Assembly (NCBI GenBank): GCA_049966155.1
Contig: JBMFVE010000002.1
Coordinates: forward strand, 338,931-402,930
Reading direction: 5' to 3'
From: JBMFVE01 sp049966155
Lineage (GTDB): Bacteria > Bacteroidota > Ignavibacteria > Kryptoniales > JAKASW01
Length of the DNA: 64,000 nucleotides
This document shows, piece after piece, positions 1-8,760 of the stretch. How positions within the stretch are numbered: the first letter of the stretch is position 1; every line of letters begins with the position of its first letter. The notes below the pieces were generated by a model that ran no database searches, was not told the origin of the DNA, and saw nothing but the letters and a program-made list of their open reading frames with translations. Both the position numbers and the translations under genes were made by a program.

Positions 1-866
1 GTCTTTGATACAGAAGAAACAAACAAACCCAATCCAAGCATAACCAGTACAAACAAGAAACTAAAGAAAATTAAGGTAAGAATATTACCGCGCATTGGAA
101 CATGAAACACAAAAAAGCTTACCAATAAAACCAGAAATACCTCCGCAAATCCAATCAATGCAAATGGAATCATCTTTCCAATGATGAATTCAAAATCACT
201 TATCGGTGTCACAACAATTTGTTCTATTGTTCCAATTTCTTTTTCTTTTACAATTGCCATTGATGTAAGGATTAACGTTATTACCATCAGAACCATTACA
301 AGTACAGCCGGTACCATAAAGTTTGTACTTTTAAGCTCAGGATTATACCAGACACGTGATTGAGCAGTGACAATCGGAAATTGCTTTGAATTCCTGATGA
401 AATTATACTTTTCAGCTCTCCTTACGATTAAACCCCTCGCGTAGTTCATAGCTATCATACTGGCATAGTTTAGACCGATACCTCCAGTGTTTGAATCGGA
501 ACCATCAGCTATTACGGCAAGTTCCGGACTCCTTCCTGCCATAATGTCTCTGCCGAAGTTTTTTGGAATAATCAGTGCTACACCGGCATCACCTCTTTCA
601 AAGTATCCGTCAATATCTTTTAATTGATTAGTATAACCAGCATTAGTAAAATACCCTGAACTTATATATCGTTCAACCAGTTGACGACTCTTAACACTGT
701 TATCCATGTCACAAATCACTATGGGAATATTTTTTACGTCAACTGTTGCTGCATACCCCAGCAATATCAATTGCAAAATTGGTCCCAAAATCGTGATCCC
801 AAACATCCTTTTGTCCCTTTTTAACTGCAAAAATTCCTTTTTTACTATGTGGAGAATCCTCCTCAT
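1..866 (-). CDS. ABC-2 type efflux permease, partial (runs off left edge)
   Basis: Reading on the minus strand from ATG at 866 gives an open frame of 288 codons that is still open at position 1, so the C-terminus lies outside the window. The protein begins MRRILHIVKKEFLQLKRDKR, then a first membrane segment, a long periplasmic stretch, and further hydrophobic segments. This is the layout of ABC-2 permeases of the YbhS/YbhR/YhhJ drug-export family. It starts one base after the stop of the neighbouring permease (868-2022), so the two are probably co-translated and form a heterodimeric channel. Substrate unknown. Confidence 0.85.
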   Translation of the reverse strand, partial: MRRILHIVKKEFLQLKRDKRMFGITILGPILQLILLGYAATVDVKNIPIVICDMDNSVKSRQLVERYISSGYFTNAGYTNQLKDIDGYFERGDAGVALIIPKNFGRDIMAGRSPELAVIADGSDSNTGGIGLNYASMIAMNYARGLIVRRAEKYNFIRNSKQFPIVTAQSRVWYNPELKSTNFMVPAVLVMVLMVITLILTSMAIVKEKEIGTIEQIVVTPISDFEFIIGKMIPFALIGFAEVFLVLLVSFFVFHVPMRGNILTLIFFSFLFVLVMLGLGLFVSSVSK

Positions 867-867
867 C

Positions 868-2022
868 CTAAAACCCTTTCCTGTTCAATCGGTATGATGA
901 AATGAGAGGAAAAATTATTGCAAATATTAAAAGCGGCCCGATTTGATTTGAAATGGCTGGTAATGACGCACCTTTTAGTATAATTGCCCGCAATGCAGCA
1001 AGGAAGTATCTTGCTGGCACAAGATATGTGACAAATTGGAGGATTTGAGGCATACTCCGGATTGGAAAAACGAAACCTGATAAAATGAATGTTGGTAGAA
1101 GTGTTATAAGGCTTGAAACAAGATAAGCCATTTGCTGCGACGTGGTAAAAGTTGAGATTAAAACACCAAGACTTAATGTGCCGATAAGAAAAATCACGAT
1201 GGTTAGACTTAAAAGCACAATACTTCCCCTTACAACAATATCAAATAATACAAAGCTTGTCGATAAGACCAGAATTACCGCTACGGCAGCAAGTAGAAAA
1301 TAGAGCAGTGTTTTTCCTAAAATGATTTCATAGGATTTTATCGGGGCCAAAAGTATATGTTCCAGGGTTCCTCGTTCCTTTTCCCTGACAACCGACACAG
1401 ATGTAGAAACCACCGACAGAACTGTAAGAATAAAGCCAATTAATCCCGGAACCAGAAATTTTGCACTGCTCAACTCGGGATTATAATAAACCCTTGGACG
1501 GTAATCCAGAGCAATGGGAGAAACCGGCACACCTTTCCTGATAAAATACTTTGTCACTATACCCGAAGAATAATTTTGAACAATACTTTTAATGTACCCA
1601 AGTACAAGCGTAGCGGTGTTTGAGTTAGTTCCATCAATAATAAATTGTACTTCTACACTTCTTCCAGAAATAATAGCCTTCGCAAAGTTATCAGGCACAA
1701 CCATTCCCACAGTGATGTTGCCATTCCGCATCATCTGATCTAACTCATCCTGCTTCTGCAGATTGCCGACGTATTGAAAGTACTCCGTTGATGAAAATTG
1801 CCTGATGAAATTACGGCTTTCTGCAGTACAGGATTCGTCAACTGCTGCAAATCTGACATGCTTCACATCAAAGTTCAGTGCGTAACCATATAACAGAAGC
1901 ATGAGAGTCGGAATGAAAATTATTACAGACAGGGTTCGCCTGTCCCTTTTCAATTGCCTGTACTCCTTTACATAAATGGTAGCTATGTTTTCAAGAGAAG
2001 CGTGTAACTTTGATAAAAACAT
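868..2022 (-). CDS. ABC-2 type efflux permease
   Basis: 384 residues. One N-terminal membrane segment (about 27-50) is followed by a periplasmic domain of about 130 residues and five to six C-terminal membrane segments (about 180-375). The cytoplasmic EKERGTLEHILLAPI stretch matches the coupling region of ABC-2 permeases of the YbhR/YhhJ type. The start overlaps the end of the upstream ATPase gene by 32 bases, indicating translational coupling. With the next permease it probably forms the inner-membrane channel of a tripartite exporter that also uses the HlyD and TolC proteins of this operon. Substrate cannot be read from sequence. Confidence 0.88.
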   Translation of the reverse strand: MFLSKLHASLENIATIYVKEYRQLKRDRRTLSVIIFIPTLMLLLYGYALNFDVKHVRFAAVDESCTAESRNFIRQFSSTEYFQYVGNLQKQDELDQMMRNGNITVGMVVPDNFAKAIISGRSVEVQFIIDGTNSNTATLVLGYIKSIVQNYSSGIVTKYFIRKGVPVSPIALDYRPRVYYNPELSSAKFLVPGLIGFILTVLSVVSTSVSVVREKERGTLEHILLAPIKSYEIILGKTLLYFLLAAVAVILVLSTSFVLFDIVVRGSIVLLSLTIVIFLIGTLSLGVLISTFTTSQQMAYLVSSLITLLPTFILSGFVFPIRSMPQILQFVTYLVPARYFLAALRAIILKGASLPAISNQIGPLLIFAIIFPLISSYRLNRKGF

Positions 2023-2917
2023 CTTCCAGAGTCGGATTTGTTTTTTGAATTAAGAAATCATCGTGACAAGCTTTTGCAAGTAGTTTGCTCAATCTTTCTT
2101 CACAATCATCTGTATTCCCGTAAATATGCACTTTATCGCCAATTATTGTTGCTTCGGAAATCCATTTCTCACCTTCCAGTATAGAAAGAACCTTTTCCGG
2201 AGACTTGCAGGTGACTTCAAAAAGCGGCAGATTTGAATAACGTGCCCTGATTTCTGCCGGCGATCCGTGAACAACAATTTTACCGGCATGCATCATAATT
2301 ACGCTCTCACAAAATTCAGCTTCATCTAGATAATGAGTTGTCACTATAATTGTTGCACCCTCTCTCGACAGATCGCCAATTAATTGCCAGAACCTGGACC
2401 TTAAAATTGGATCGACACCGCTTGTTGGTTCATCAAGAAAAACAATCCTGGGCCTGTGAAGCACTGCACACCCCAGGGCAAGGCGCTGGCGCCATCCCAG
2501 CGGCAAATCCCTTGTGAGAAGAGATTCTTTTCCATTTAAATCAGCTGCATTAATCACCCACTCGTATCGCTTTTTAAACTCTTCTCCTGATAAATTGTAT
2601 ATACCGCCATAAAATTCAATGTTTTCCCTGACTGTGAGATCACCATAAAGAGAAAACTTTTGAGACATATATCCAATTAGTTGACGAATTGCAGAAGGAT
2701 TGCTGCCAACATCCCTCCCATCAACCCTGACTGAGCCGGCTGTTGGCCTGACAAGTCCGCACATCATCTTGATGGTTGTCGTCTTGCCCGCCCCGTTCGC
2801 CCCGATAAACCCTACCACATTTCCCTCTTCAATAGAAAAGGTGATTTTATCAACGGCAGTAAAATTTCCAAACTTCTTGGTAAGGTCAACTGCCTCTATT
2901 ATTGGCTTTCCTTTCAC
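1991..2917 (-). CDS. ABC transporter ATPase with non-canonical signature motif
   Basis: 308 residues. Walker A is GANGAGKTT near residue 41, Walker B is IVFLDEPTSGVDP, and the H-loop is intact (TTHYLDEAE). The ABC signature, normally LSGGQ, reads LPLGWRQ. The C-terminal 90 residues form the accessory domain common in ABC-2 drug exporters. It corresponds to the second half of the fused double ATPases YbhF and RbbA. It overlaps tolC by 4 bases and the first permease by 32. Because its signature is degenerate while its partner (4229-5152) keeps LSGG but lost the H-loop histidine, a heterodimer with one working and one degenerate ATP site is likely. Confidence 0.9.
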   Translation of the reverse strand: MKGKPIIEAVDLTKKFGNFTAVDKITFSIEEGNVVGFIGANGAGKTTTIKMMCGLVRPTAGSVRVDGRDVGSNPSAIRQLIGYMSQKFSLYGDLTVRENIEFYGGIYNLSGEEFKKRYEWVINAADLNGKESLLTRDLPLGWRQRLALGCAVLHRPRIVFLDEPTSGVDPILRSRFWQLIGDLSREGATIIVTTHYLDEAEFCESVIMMHAGKIVVHGSPAEIRARYSNLPLFEVTCKSPEKVLSILEGEKWISEATIIGDKVHIYGNTDDCEERLSKLLAKACHDDFLIQKTNPTLEDVFIKVTRFS

Positions 2918-4236
2918 AGATTTCCAATAGCCCTTTGCATATTGACGCGGGCAATTTCGAGGTCTGTAAGAGCCTGCACATAATTCAGCTTTGCCTGCAA
3001 CAAAGTCAACTCAGCGTCTTTTAAATCGGTGTTTGTAGCCAATCCGACTTTGAACTTCTGGTCGGTTACGCGATAGCTCTCTTCTGCATCTTTTACAGCC
3101 ATTTGAACAACTGCAATTTTGTCCTTTGCTTGTTTGAAATTTAAAAAGCTCTGGGTAACGTCTAAATAGACTCCGTCTGCAAGTTGTTTTTCGCCTAACT
3201 GAGCCTGCTCTCTTTGAACCCTGGCCTGCTCAACTGATGCTTCTGTCTTACCCCAGTTCCATAAATTAAAACTCAAAGCAAGACTTACATCCCATGTGTC
3301 TTTAAATTTATCAACTGCAGGGAGTATGCGATTATTTGGCCGCGAATAATAATAATTTCCGACAAGGGCAAGCTGCGGGAGAAATGCACCCCATGCAGAC
3401 TTGACTGCGGCATCTGCAGCCTCAACGCGCAATTTCATTGATTCAATATCAGGTCGATTACTTAATGCTGTTTCAATTAGTTTGCTGAGATCCTGTAATG
3501 ACGTATCGCTCACCTGAGGAACAGAAGTGATTTGATATTCTCGGTCCAGAGGTACGCCAATAACATTGTTAAGCGCCACCGCTGCCAGCCGCACATTATT
3601 TTCTGCATCCATTAGCATAAGTTCACTGTTTGACACCTGAACTTTAGCACTTAAAACATCACTTTGAGTAAGCATTCCCTGATTGTAAAGATCCTCCGCC
3701 TGCTTGAAGTGGAGCTTTACCCTATCAAGGTTTTCTCTCATGAAATTTCTGGCCTGAATTGCCCTGTAAAGATTCCAATAAGATGTAGCTATTTGAACCT
3801 TTAAAGATGATTTTGATGAACGCACGTCATACTCTACTGCATCTGCATTTTTTTGAGCAGCTTTTACTGCGTTTGAAATCTGAAATCCGGTAAAAATTGG
3901 TTGCTGAACTGTCAGCTGAAAATTATAATTGTTATAAATATTTGGAGAAATTACAAAGGAATTTGGTATGCCGGGAATGCTGATTGGTAGTGAGACTGTG
4001 AAAGGAGGTACGGCAGACAATCGAGTGTATCTTCCTGAAAAGCTCAAACTCGGAAATCGATTAGAATTCACCTCACGATATTTTTGCTCTGCAGCCACCA
4101 CATTCAGCTCTGAAGACCTTAATGTCTTTGAATTTTCGACCCCAATTTGAATTGCCTGTTCCAATGTCAAAGGTGTCTGGGCAGCGGCATTGATGGCAAT
4201 TCCAATCGTTGCAACAAAAAAAATTAAATTACGCAT
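2914..4236 (-). CDS. TolC-family outer membrane efflux protein
   Basis: 440 residues with an N-terminal signal peptide ending near AINAAAQ. Two homologous OEP-type halves follow, rich in heptad-like Ala/Leu/Gln helices (about 30-230 and 235-440), with short beta-barrel strands between helices. This is the trimeric outer-membrane and periplasmic tunnel of type I or tripartite exporters. It sits between the two ABC ATPase genes and overlaps both neighbours by a few bases (8 and 4), so it belongs to this efflux operon and is not a stand-alone tolC. Length is normal for the family. Confidence 0.9.
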   Translation of the reverse strand: MRNLIFFVATIGIAINAAAQTPLTLEQAIQIGVENSKTLRSSELNVVAAEQKYREVNSNRFPSLSFSGRYTRLSAVPPFTVSLPISIPGIPNSFVISPNIYNNYNFQLTVQQPIFTGFQISNAVKAAQKNADAVEYDVRSSKSSLKVQIATSYWNLYRAIQARNFMRENLDRVKLHFKQAEDLYNQGMLTQSDVLSAKVQVSNSELMLMDAENNVRLAAVALNNVIGVPLDREYQITSVPQVSDTSLQDLSKLIETALSNRPDIESMKLRVEAADAAVKSAWGAFLPQLALVGNYYYSRPNNRILPAVDKFKDTWDVSLALSFNLWNWGKTEASVEQARVQREQAQLGEKQLADGVYLDVTQSFLNFKQAKDKIAVVQMAVKDAEESYRVTDQKFKVGLATNTDLKDAELTLLQAKLNYVQALTDLEIARVNMQRAIGNL

Positions 4237-5152
4237 TTTTTACTCCTTTACTTTGATTTTTCATCAACTCTGTAAAGACATTTTCCAATGTTGGACGAAC
4301 TTTTTCAATGTTCAGATGAGGGTCAACATGCTCTTGCAGCTGGCGCAAAATTTCATCTGCATTTTGGTCAGCAGGTAAAGATAAGGAAATCCTATCGCCC
4401 ATAACCATTACATCCCAATTCGACTTTTGATTTCTGAGAAATTCATAAACAGGTTTCAACTGTAAAGACCTGATTTCAAAAGTCTGCACCCTTGCCTCTC
4501 TTCTGAGATTTTCCACTGAATCATATCTGAGCAGTTCACCACCGCTAAATAGTCCTACCTTTGAGCAATGCTCAGCCTCAAGTAAATAAGGCGTTGCCAG
4601 AACAATTGTCATGGAAGATTTTAAGAATGAAGACATCATTATCCACAGCTCACGCCTCGAAACCGGGTCAACACCTGTAGTTGGCTCATCCAGTATCAGA
4701 AATCTCGGTTGGTGTATAATTGCGCAGCAAATACCGAGCTTTTGTCGCATTCCACCTGAAAGCTGATCAGCTAATCTGTCCTTGAAAGGTATTAGCTGAG
4801 CAAACTCAAGAAGTTCTTTTCCCTTTTTCTGCCATTGAGGAACTTTGTGTATCCTAGCAAAGAACTCAATGTTTTCCCAAACTGATAGATCACCATATAC
4901 AAGACTTGTTTGCGAAAGAAAACCTATTTCTTTCTTAAGTTCTTCACGACTTTCTTTAAAATTCTTACCGTTAATTTCAATTAAACCACTGTCTGGCATC
5001 AGTGCTCCAGCAATCATCCTCAAAAAAGTTGTTTTACCTGCACCATCTGGTCCAATAATTCCAGTTAGTTCACCATCGCCAATCTCAAGTGATACATTGT
5101 TGACGGCAGTAACTTGGCCAAATCGTTTGGTGAGATTTGACACCACAATCAT
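4229..5152 (-). CDS. ABC transporter ATPase lacking the H-loop histidine
   Basis: 307 residues. Walker A is GPDGAGKTT, the signature is canonical (LSGGMRQ) and Walker B is FLILDEPTTGVDP. The switch or H-loop, normally TTHxxDEAE, reads ATPYLLEAE, so histidine is replaced by proline. It corresponds to the first half of YbhF/RbbA-type double ATPases, here encoded separately. It overlaps the HlyD-family gene upstream by 4 bases and tolC downstream by 8. Family knowledge: the H-loop histidine is needed for efficient hydrolysis, so this subunit's own Walker site is probably weak or regulatory. Confidence 0.9.
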   Translation of the reverse strand: MIVVSNLTKRFGQVTAVNNVSLEIGDGELTGIIGPDGAGKTTFLRMIAGALMPDSGLIEINGKNFKESREELKKEIGFLSQTSLVYGDLSVWENIEFFARIHKVPQWQKKGKELLEFAQLIPFKDRLADQLSGGMRQKLGICCAIIHQPRFLILDEPTTGVDPVSRRELWIMMSSFLKSSMTIVLATPYLLEAEHCSKVGLFSGGELLRYDSVENLRREARVQTFEIRSLQLKPVYEFLRNQKSNWDVMVMGDRISLSLPADQNADEILRQLQEHVDPHLNIEKVRPTLENVFTELMKNQSKGVKNA

Positions 5153-6123
5153 CTGGAGTATATCACCGCTTCAGCGGGCAGGCCCGCCTTTAAATAGTTC
5201 ATTGAGTTTTCCATTTCAATCTGAACACCAAAGACAAGCTTCACCCTGTCTTCTTTTGTCTGCACATCTTTTGGCGTGAACTCAGCTGTTTGAGATATAT
5301 ATGTTACCCTGCCAGGGAAAATATGATGCGGCATTCCATCGAGAACAACATCAGCGTGATCACCCAGTCTTATTTTTGCCAGTTCAACTTCGGTTACGTA
5401 AACTGTCATTTTCATCTTTCTCAGGTCAGAAACAGTATAAACAGGAGTTCCAACCGCAGCAAAGTCGCCCGGTTCAAGCAACTTTTCAGTCACACTCCCA
5501 TCTATCGGAGAAATGATATAAGAATTATCTAAATTAATCCTTGCAATTTCCAAAGCTGCCTCGGCCTGCTGGACACGCGCACTGGCTTGCTTTATTTCTT
5601 CTGGACGGGAAATTTTTTCTACCTTTTTTAGCGTCTCCTGAGAAGTCTTCAGCTGAGCCAATGCAATGTCATACCGCGCCTTTGCATCATCATACTGAGC
5701 CTGAGATGCACTTTTTTCCTTGTATAATCCCTCCATCCGCTTATAGTTTTTTTCAGCAAGATTGAAGCTAATTAAAGCCTGGCTGACTGCTTCCTGTGCA
5801 ACTTTTATATCTTCAGAACGAGCACCTGCCAGTGCAAGTTTATACTGTTGCCTGGCTATTTCAAGAAGTGCCTCTGCCTCCTTTACCTGCTCAAGTAACA
5901 TGGAATGGTCAATTTCAGCAAGGGTATCCCCTTTTTTAACCGTTGATCCCTCTTCATAATTCATTTTTACAATTTTACCCGGCACCTGCGCGGCTAGAAT
6001 GACATCTGTTGCTTCAATTGTACCGCTGGCAGAAATATTACCCGATACCCCGCTGCGCCCGCAGCCAGTAAGGAATTCAGACAATATTGATAATATTAAT
6101 GACATAACCAGGATTCTCTTCAT
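5149..6123 (-). CDS. HlyD-family membrane fusion lipoprotein of the efflux operon
   Basis: 324 residues. The N-terminus carries a signal peptide with a lipobox-like FLTGC at about residues 17-21, so the protein is probably lipid-anchored in the periplasm. A biotinyl-lipoyl-like half (about 35-70, with VPGKIVKMNYEEGSTVKKGD) leads into a long alpha-helical hairpin (about 75-190), then the second lipoyl half with SPIDGSV and beta-barrel and membrane-proximal domains. This is the YbhG/YhiI class. It should bridge the ABC-2 permeases and the TolC protein. It starts one base after the tetR stop region and is the first structural gene of the operon. Confidence 0.9.
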   Translation of the reverse strand: MKRILVMSLILSILSEFLTGCGRSGVSGNISASGTIEATDVILAAQVPGKIVKMNYEEGSTVKKGDTLAEIDHSMLLEQVKEAEALLEIARQQYKLALAGARSEDIKVAQEAVSQALISFNLAEKNYKRMEGLYKEKSASQAQYDDAKARYDIALAQLKTSQETLKKVEKISRPEEIKQASARVQQAEAALEIARINLDNSYIISPIDGSVTEKLLEPGDFAAVGTPVYTVSDLRKMKMTVYVTEVELAKIRLGDHADVVLDGMPHHIFPGRVTYISQTAEFTPKDVQTKEDRVKLVFGVQIEMENSMNYLKAGLPAEAVIYSR

Positions 6124-6124
6124 T

Positions 6125-6718
6125 CTATCTCCTTCTGCCTTTTTCTGTTAAAATCCCTTCTGTGAATATCTTAAAAACCTGTTTAGGTACTTCCGATTCA
6201 GTTAAAGAATGTTTTGAAAGAAAATCGACTTTCATTAGTTCCCGTACGACTCCGACATAAGCGGTTGTGAACACAACTGGATCGATATCCTTTCTGATCC
6301 ATCCCTTCTTTTGACCCTCAATAAACATGCTCTGCCAGGCAGTGGCAACTTTTGTTTGAAGAATTGCTTCAATCTCCTTGAACAATCCGGGGGCATTTGT
6401 TCGCACTTCCATTAAAATCCTCTGCCACTGCTCATTTATATGTTTACCAACAGCTTCCGAAATCAGCTCTATCTTGTCAATTGCAAATCTCTTACCATTC
6501 TGAATACTTCTCAGAGTTTCAAGTAGAGAATTTACCCTCGCAACAACAATCTCCCGGAGTATATCGTCTTTGCTGTTGAAAAACCTATAAATTGTTTTCT
6601 TACTAATCCCTAAATCAGAAGCAATTTCCTGAACTGTAACCCTTTTATAGCCGTAACTGGTAAACTTCCTGCAGGACGATTCCAGAATTGCCTGCCGCAA
6701 ATCATTTTCTTTCACCAT
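6125..6718 (-). CDS. TetR/AcrR-family repressor of the efflux operon
   Basis: The frame is open from a GTG at 6757, but I choose the ATG at 6718 (197 residues) because TTGACA and a TAAATTAG element lie upstream of it and would otherwise fall inside the gene. The N-terminal helix-turn-helix is typical of TetR (CRKFTSYGYKRVTVQEIASD, then LGISKKTIYRFFNSKDDIL). The remaining roughly 140 residues are the all-helical ligand and dimer domain. It is the first gene of the operon, directly followed by the HlyD gene. A 30-bp inverted repeat covers its own promoter and start codon, implying autorepression. The inducer is unknown. Confidence 0.9.
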   Translation of the reverse strand: MVKENDLRQAILESSCRKFTSYGYKRVTVQEIASDLGISKKTIYRFFNSKDDILREIVVARVNSLLETLRSIQNGKRFAIDKIELISEAVGKHINEQWQRILMEVRTNAPGLFKEIEAILQTKVATAWQSMFIEGQKKGWIRKDIDPVVFTTAYVGVVRELMKVDFLSKHSLTESEVPKQVFKIFTEGILTEKGRRR

Positions 6719-6747
6719 GGAAACTAATTTAGTGAATTTGGTTTCCA
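6718..6747. promoter_or_regulatory. Inverted repeat, probable TetR operator
   Basis: The arms TGGAAAC and GTTTCCA are perfect complements around a 16-base centre that pairs partly; 11 of 15 base pairs match overall. It spans the spacer, the -7/-10 element and the start codon of the tetR gene. This is the usual place for a self-regulating TetR operator. Binding is inferred, not shown. Confidence 0.6.
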
Positions 6748-6754
6748 CTGTCAA
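6724..6754 (-). promoter_or_regulatory. Promoter of tetR-efflux operon
   Basis: On the minus strand TTG(ACA) at 6754-6752 is followed by 20 bases and TAAATTAG at 6731-6724. This fits both a sigma-70 reading (TTGACA, 17 bases, TAAATT) and the Bacteroidota reading (TTG-N20-TAnnTTTG). The expected start of transcription is only a few bases before the ATG at 6718, so the mRNA would be nearly leaderless. Confidence 0.6.
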
Positions 6755-6771
6755 CACATTTCAGGAAATTC

Positions 6772-8751
6772 TTAAACCCCTGACGAACCCCCGCCAATGA
6801 GTTGAAGTATGCTTTTCAATATAATTTCCATGTCAAGAGCTAACGACTGATTTTTTGCATAATAAATGTAGAGTTTTTCGACCTCCTCATCAGAAAGGTA
6901 ATGACCCCTGTTTAACTGAACCACACCGGTTAAACCAAATTTTCCAAACAAATTGCTGTCACCTACTGGATAATATTCAGATCTTCCGACAACCGACCAT
7001 TCACCTCTTAAAATAAGTGGAAGTTTAACATAGATTCGGTGCAAACGTGAATTTCTTCCGGAAAATGTCGCCGGGGAAAGCAATATTAAACCAACAGAAG
7101 CAAACACGACATCAAACATGCGCTTTAAAGTTCTGTTAAATGAGTTGTTGAGTTTGTATTCTATATTGACGAAAGGAATATCACTCAGTCCATCCACCTG
7201 AGTCTTACCAATTATAACATCCAGTGTATCCGGGACAAGTTTAAAATTAACAGAAGAAGTCTGAGAGCGGCCAACTGCCTGCAAAATTTGCGAATAAGAA
7301 ATCTTTGAAGATGCAAATATCACGTCTTCAATTCGCCAATCCCTGATTATTGCCGGCAAATCACCCAAACTTCCGAGAACTCTAATGCCCAGAATATGAT
7401 CGAAATCAGAATGCTCTTCACTAATAACCCCTATTATTTCATACCCCATGCTGAACTTCCCACGGATTTTCCTGATAAGATCTATCGCCCTGGCATCCGA
7501 CCCTACAATAGCCGTACGCCTGCCAAAAGCAGGATGCTTTACAGCACGGAGAGATGTCATTGTCTGATAAAGCAGTCGCCATCCCGGGATGAGAATAAAC
7601 ATAATTAAACTGGCTACAAGAATAATAAATCGAGAAAAGGCAAACTGTTTAAAAAAATATGTAAACGACGATAAGACCAGGAAAGTTAAAAAAGTTGTCA
7701 GCCCGGAATATCTCAACGAAAATCTGTTCTCCCGATATATCCCCAGCCCATTTCCAATCAACAGCAATACGAGTGCAGGCATTATATAAAAATAAGGCAC
7801 AGCATAATGAGGAATTGCAAATATTTTGCCAGTTCTCAGGTATTCACCAAAAATAATCGACGTTATACTGATAGTAAAATCAGCCAGCACCGGAATCGCC
7901 CTGACAAGCCATTCCGTCACAGTTTTCGTTAGCTTCACTCCCATTATGCCAGCTTTAAGTAAACCCGACAGAGGGGAACGTTTTCCGTACCTTTTGTCGA
8001 CAAATATTCTCATTGCTCTATAAAATTCAAGAGTTCGGTTAATTCTACTCCTTCGTGTGCTCTGCCCTTTGAAATGAATAATACTTGTCGATGGATTGTA
8101 ATAAACGCGATAGCCCGCTTGTTTTATCTTATAACACAAATCAAGATCTTCTCCATACATGAAATAATCTTCGTCAAATCCTCCAACTTCTTCAAAAATC
8201 CTGCGTGGAATAAACATAAAGCTGCCGCTAATTGCGTCCACCTCATGGACATTATCCTCATCAAGATAGGTCAGGTTATACTGCCCAAAAATTTTACTCC
8301 GCGGAAACAAAGAGCTCAGACCGGATATCTTTGTAAAAGCAACCCATGGTGTTGGAAAACTCCTGCGACACGCTCTTTGGAGTGTGCCGTCAGCATTCAA
8401 TATCCTGCAACCTGCTGCACCCGCATCGGGAAATGCCTTCATAAAGCTTAACATCTCTTTCACTGTGTTTTCTTCTACAACAGCATCCGGGTTAATCAAC
8501 AGGAGATGGTCACCATGTGCAATGCGAGCAGCCTGATTATTGGCTTTTCCAAAACCAAGATTCGACCTGTTTTCAATAATTGTTAATTCCGGGTAAGTTT
8601 TCCTCAAGTACGCAACCGTCTCGTCTTCAGAAGCATTATCAACAACAATGATTTCAGAATCTATCCCCATTAAAGCAAGCTTCAGGGACTTTAACAGGTT
8701 TGCAAGAAACTCCCTGACATTATAACTTACCACTATAACTGAAACCTGCAT
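6772..8751 (-). CDS. GT2 glycosyltransferase fused to membrane/Rossmann region and degenerate sugar-phosphate transferase domain
   Basis: 659 residues. Residues 1 to about 250 are a rhamnosyltransferase-like GT2 domain (VSVIVVSYN, LLINPDA, YFMYGEDLDL). Then come three to five membrane segments (about 300-400), a Rossmann-like CoA-binding domain (TAIVGSDARAIDLIRKI), and a C-terminal domain with the start and end motifs of polyprenyl-phosphate hexose-1-phosphate transferases: KRMFDVVFAS, GEWSVVGRSEY (normally GDMSLVGPRPE), LTGVVQLN and YYAKNQSLALDMEI. The QERxGxxGxxF and LDELPQ segments with the catalytic Asp-Glu pair are absent, as if about 60 residues were deleted. The GT2 half is probably active; the transferase half probably is not. 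It is the last gene of the polysaccharide cluster. Confidence 0.8.
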   Translation of the reverse strand: MQVSVIVVSYNVREFLANLLKSLKLALMGIDSEIIVVDNASEDETVAYLRKTYPELTIIENRSNLGFGKANNQAARIAHGDHLLLINPDAVVEENTVKEMLSFMKAFPDAGAAGCRILNADGTLQRACRRSFPTPWVAFTKISGLSSLFPRSKIFGQYNLTYLDEDNVHEVDAISGSFMFIPRRIFEEVGGFDEDYFMYGEDLDLCYKIKQAGYRVYYNPSTSIIHFKGQSTRRSRINRTLEFYRAMRIFVDKRYGKRSPLSGLLKAGIMGVKLTKTVTEWLVRAIPVLADFTISITSIIFGEYLRTGKIFAIPHYAVPYFYIMPALVLLLIGNGLGIYRENRFSLRYSGLTTFLTFLVLSSFTYFFKQFAFSRFIILVASLIMFILIPGWRLLYQTMTSLRAVKHPAFGRRTAIVGSDARAIDLIRKIRGKFSMGYEIIGVISEEHSDFDHILGIRVLGSLGDLPAIIRDWRIEDVIFASSKISYSQILQAVGRSQTSSVNFKLVPDTLDVIIGKTQVDGLSDIPFVNIEYKLNNSFNRTLKRMFDVVFASVGLILLSPATFSGRNSRLHRIYVKLPLILRGEWSVVGRSEYYPVGDSNLFGKFGLTGVVQLNRGHYLSDEEVEKLYIYYAKNQSLALDMEIILKSILQLIGGGSSGV

Positions 8752-8760
8752 ACGGACTTC

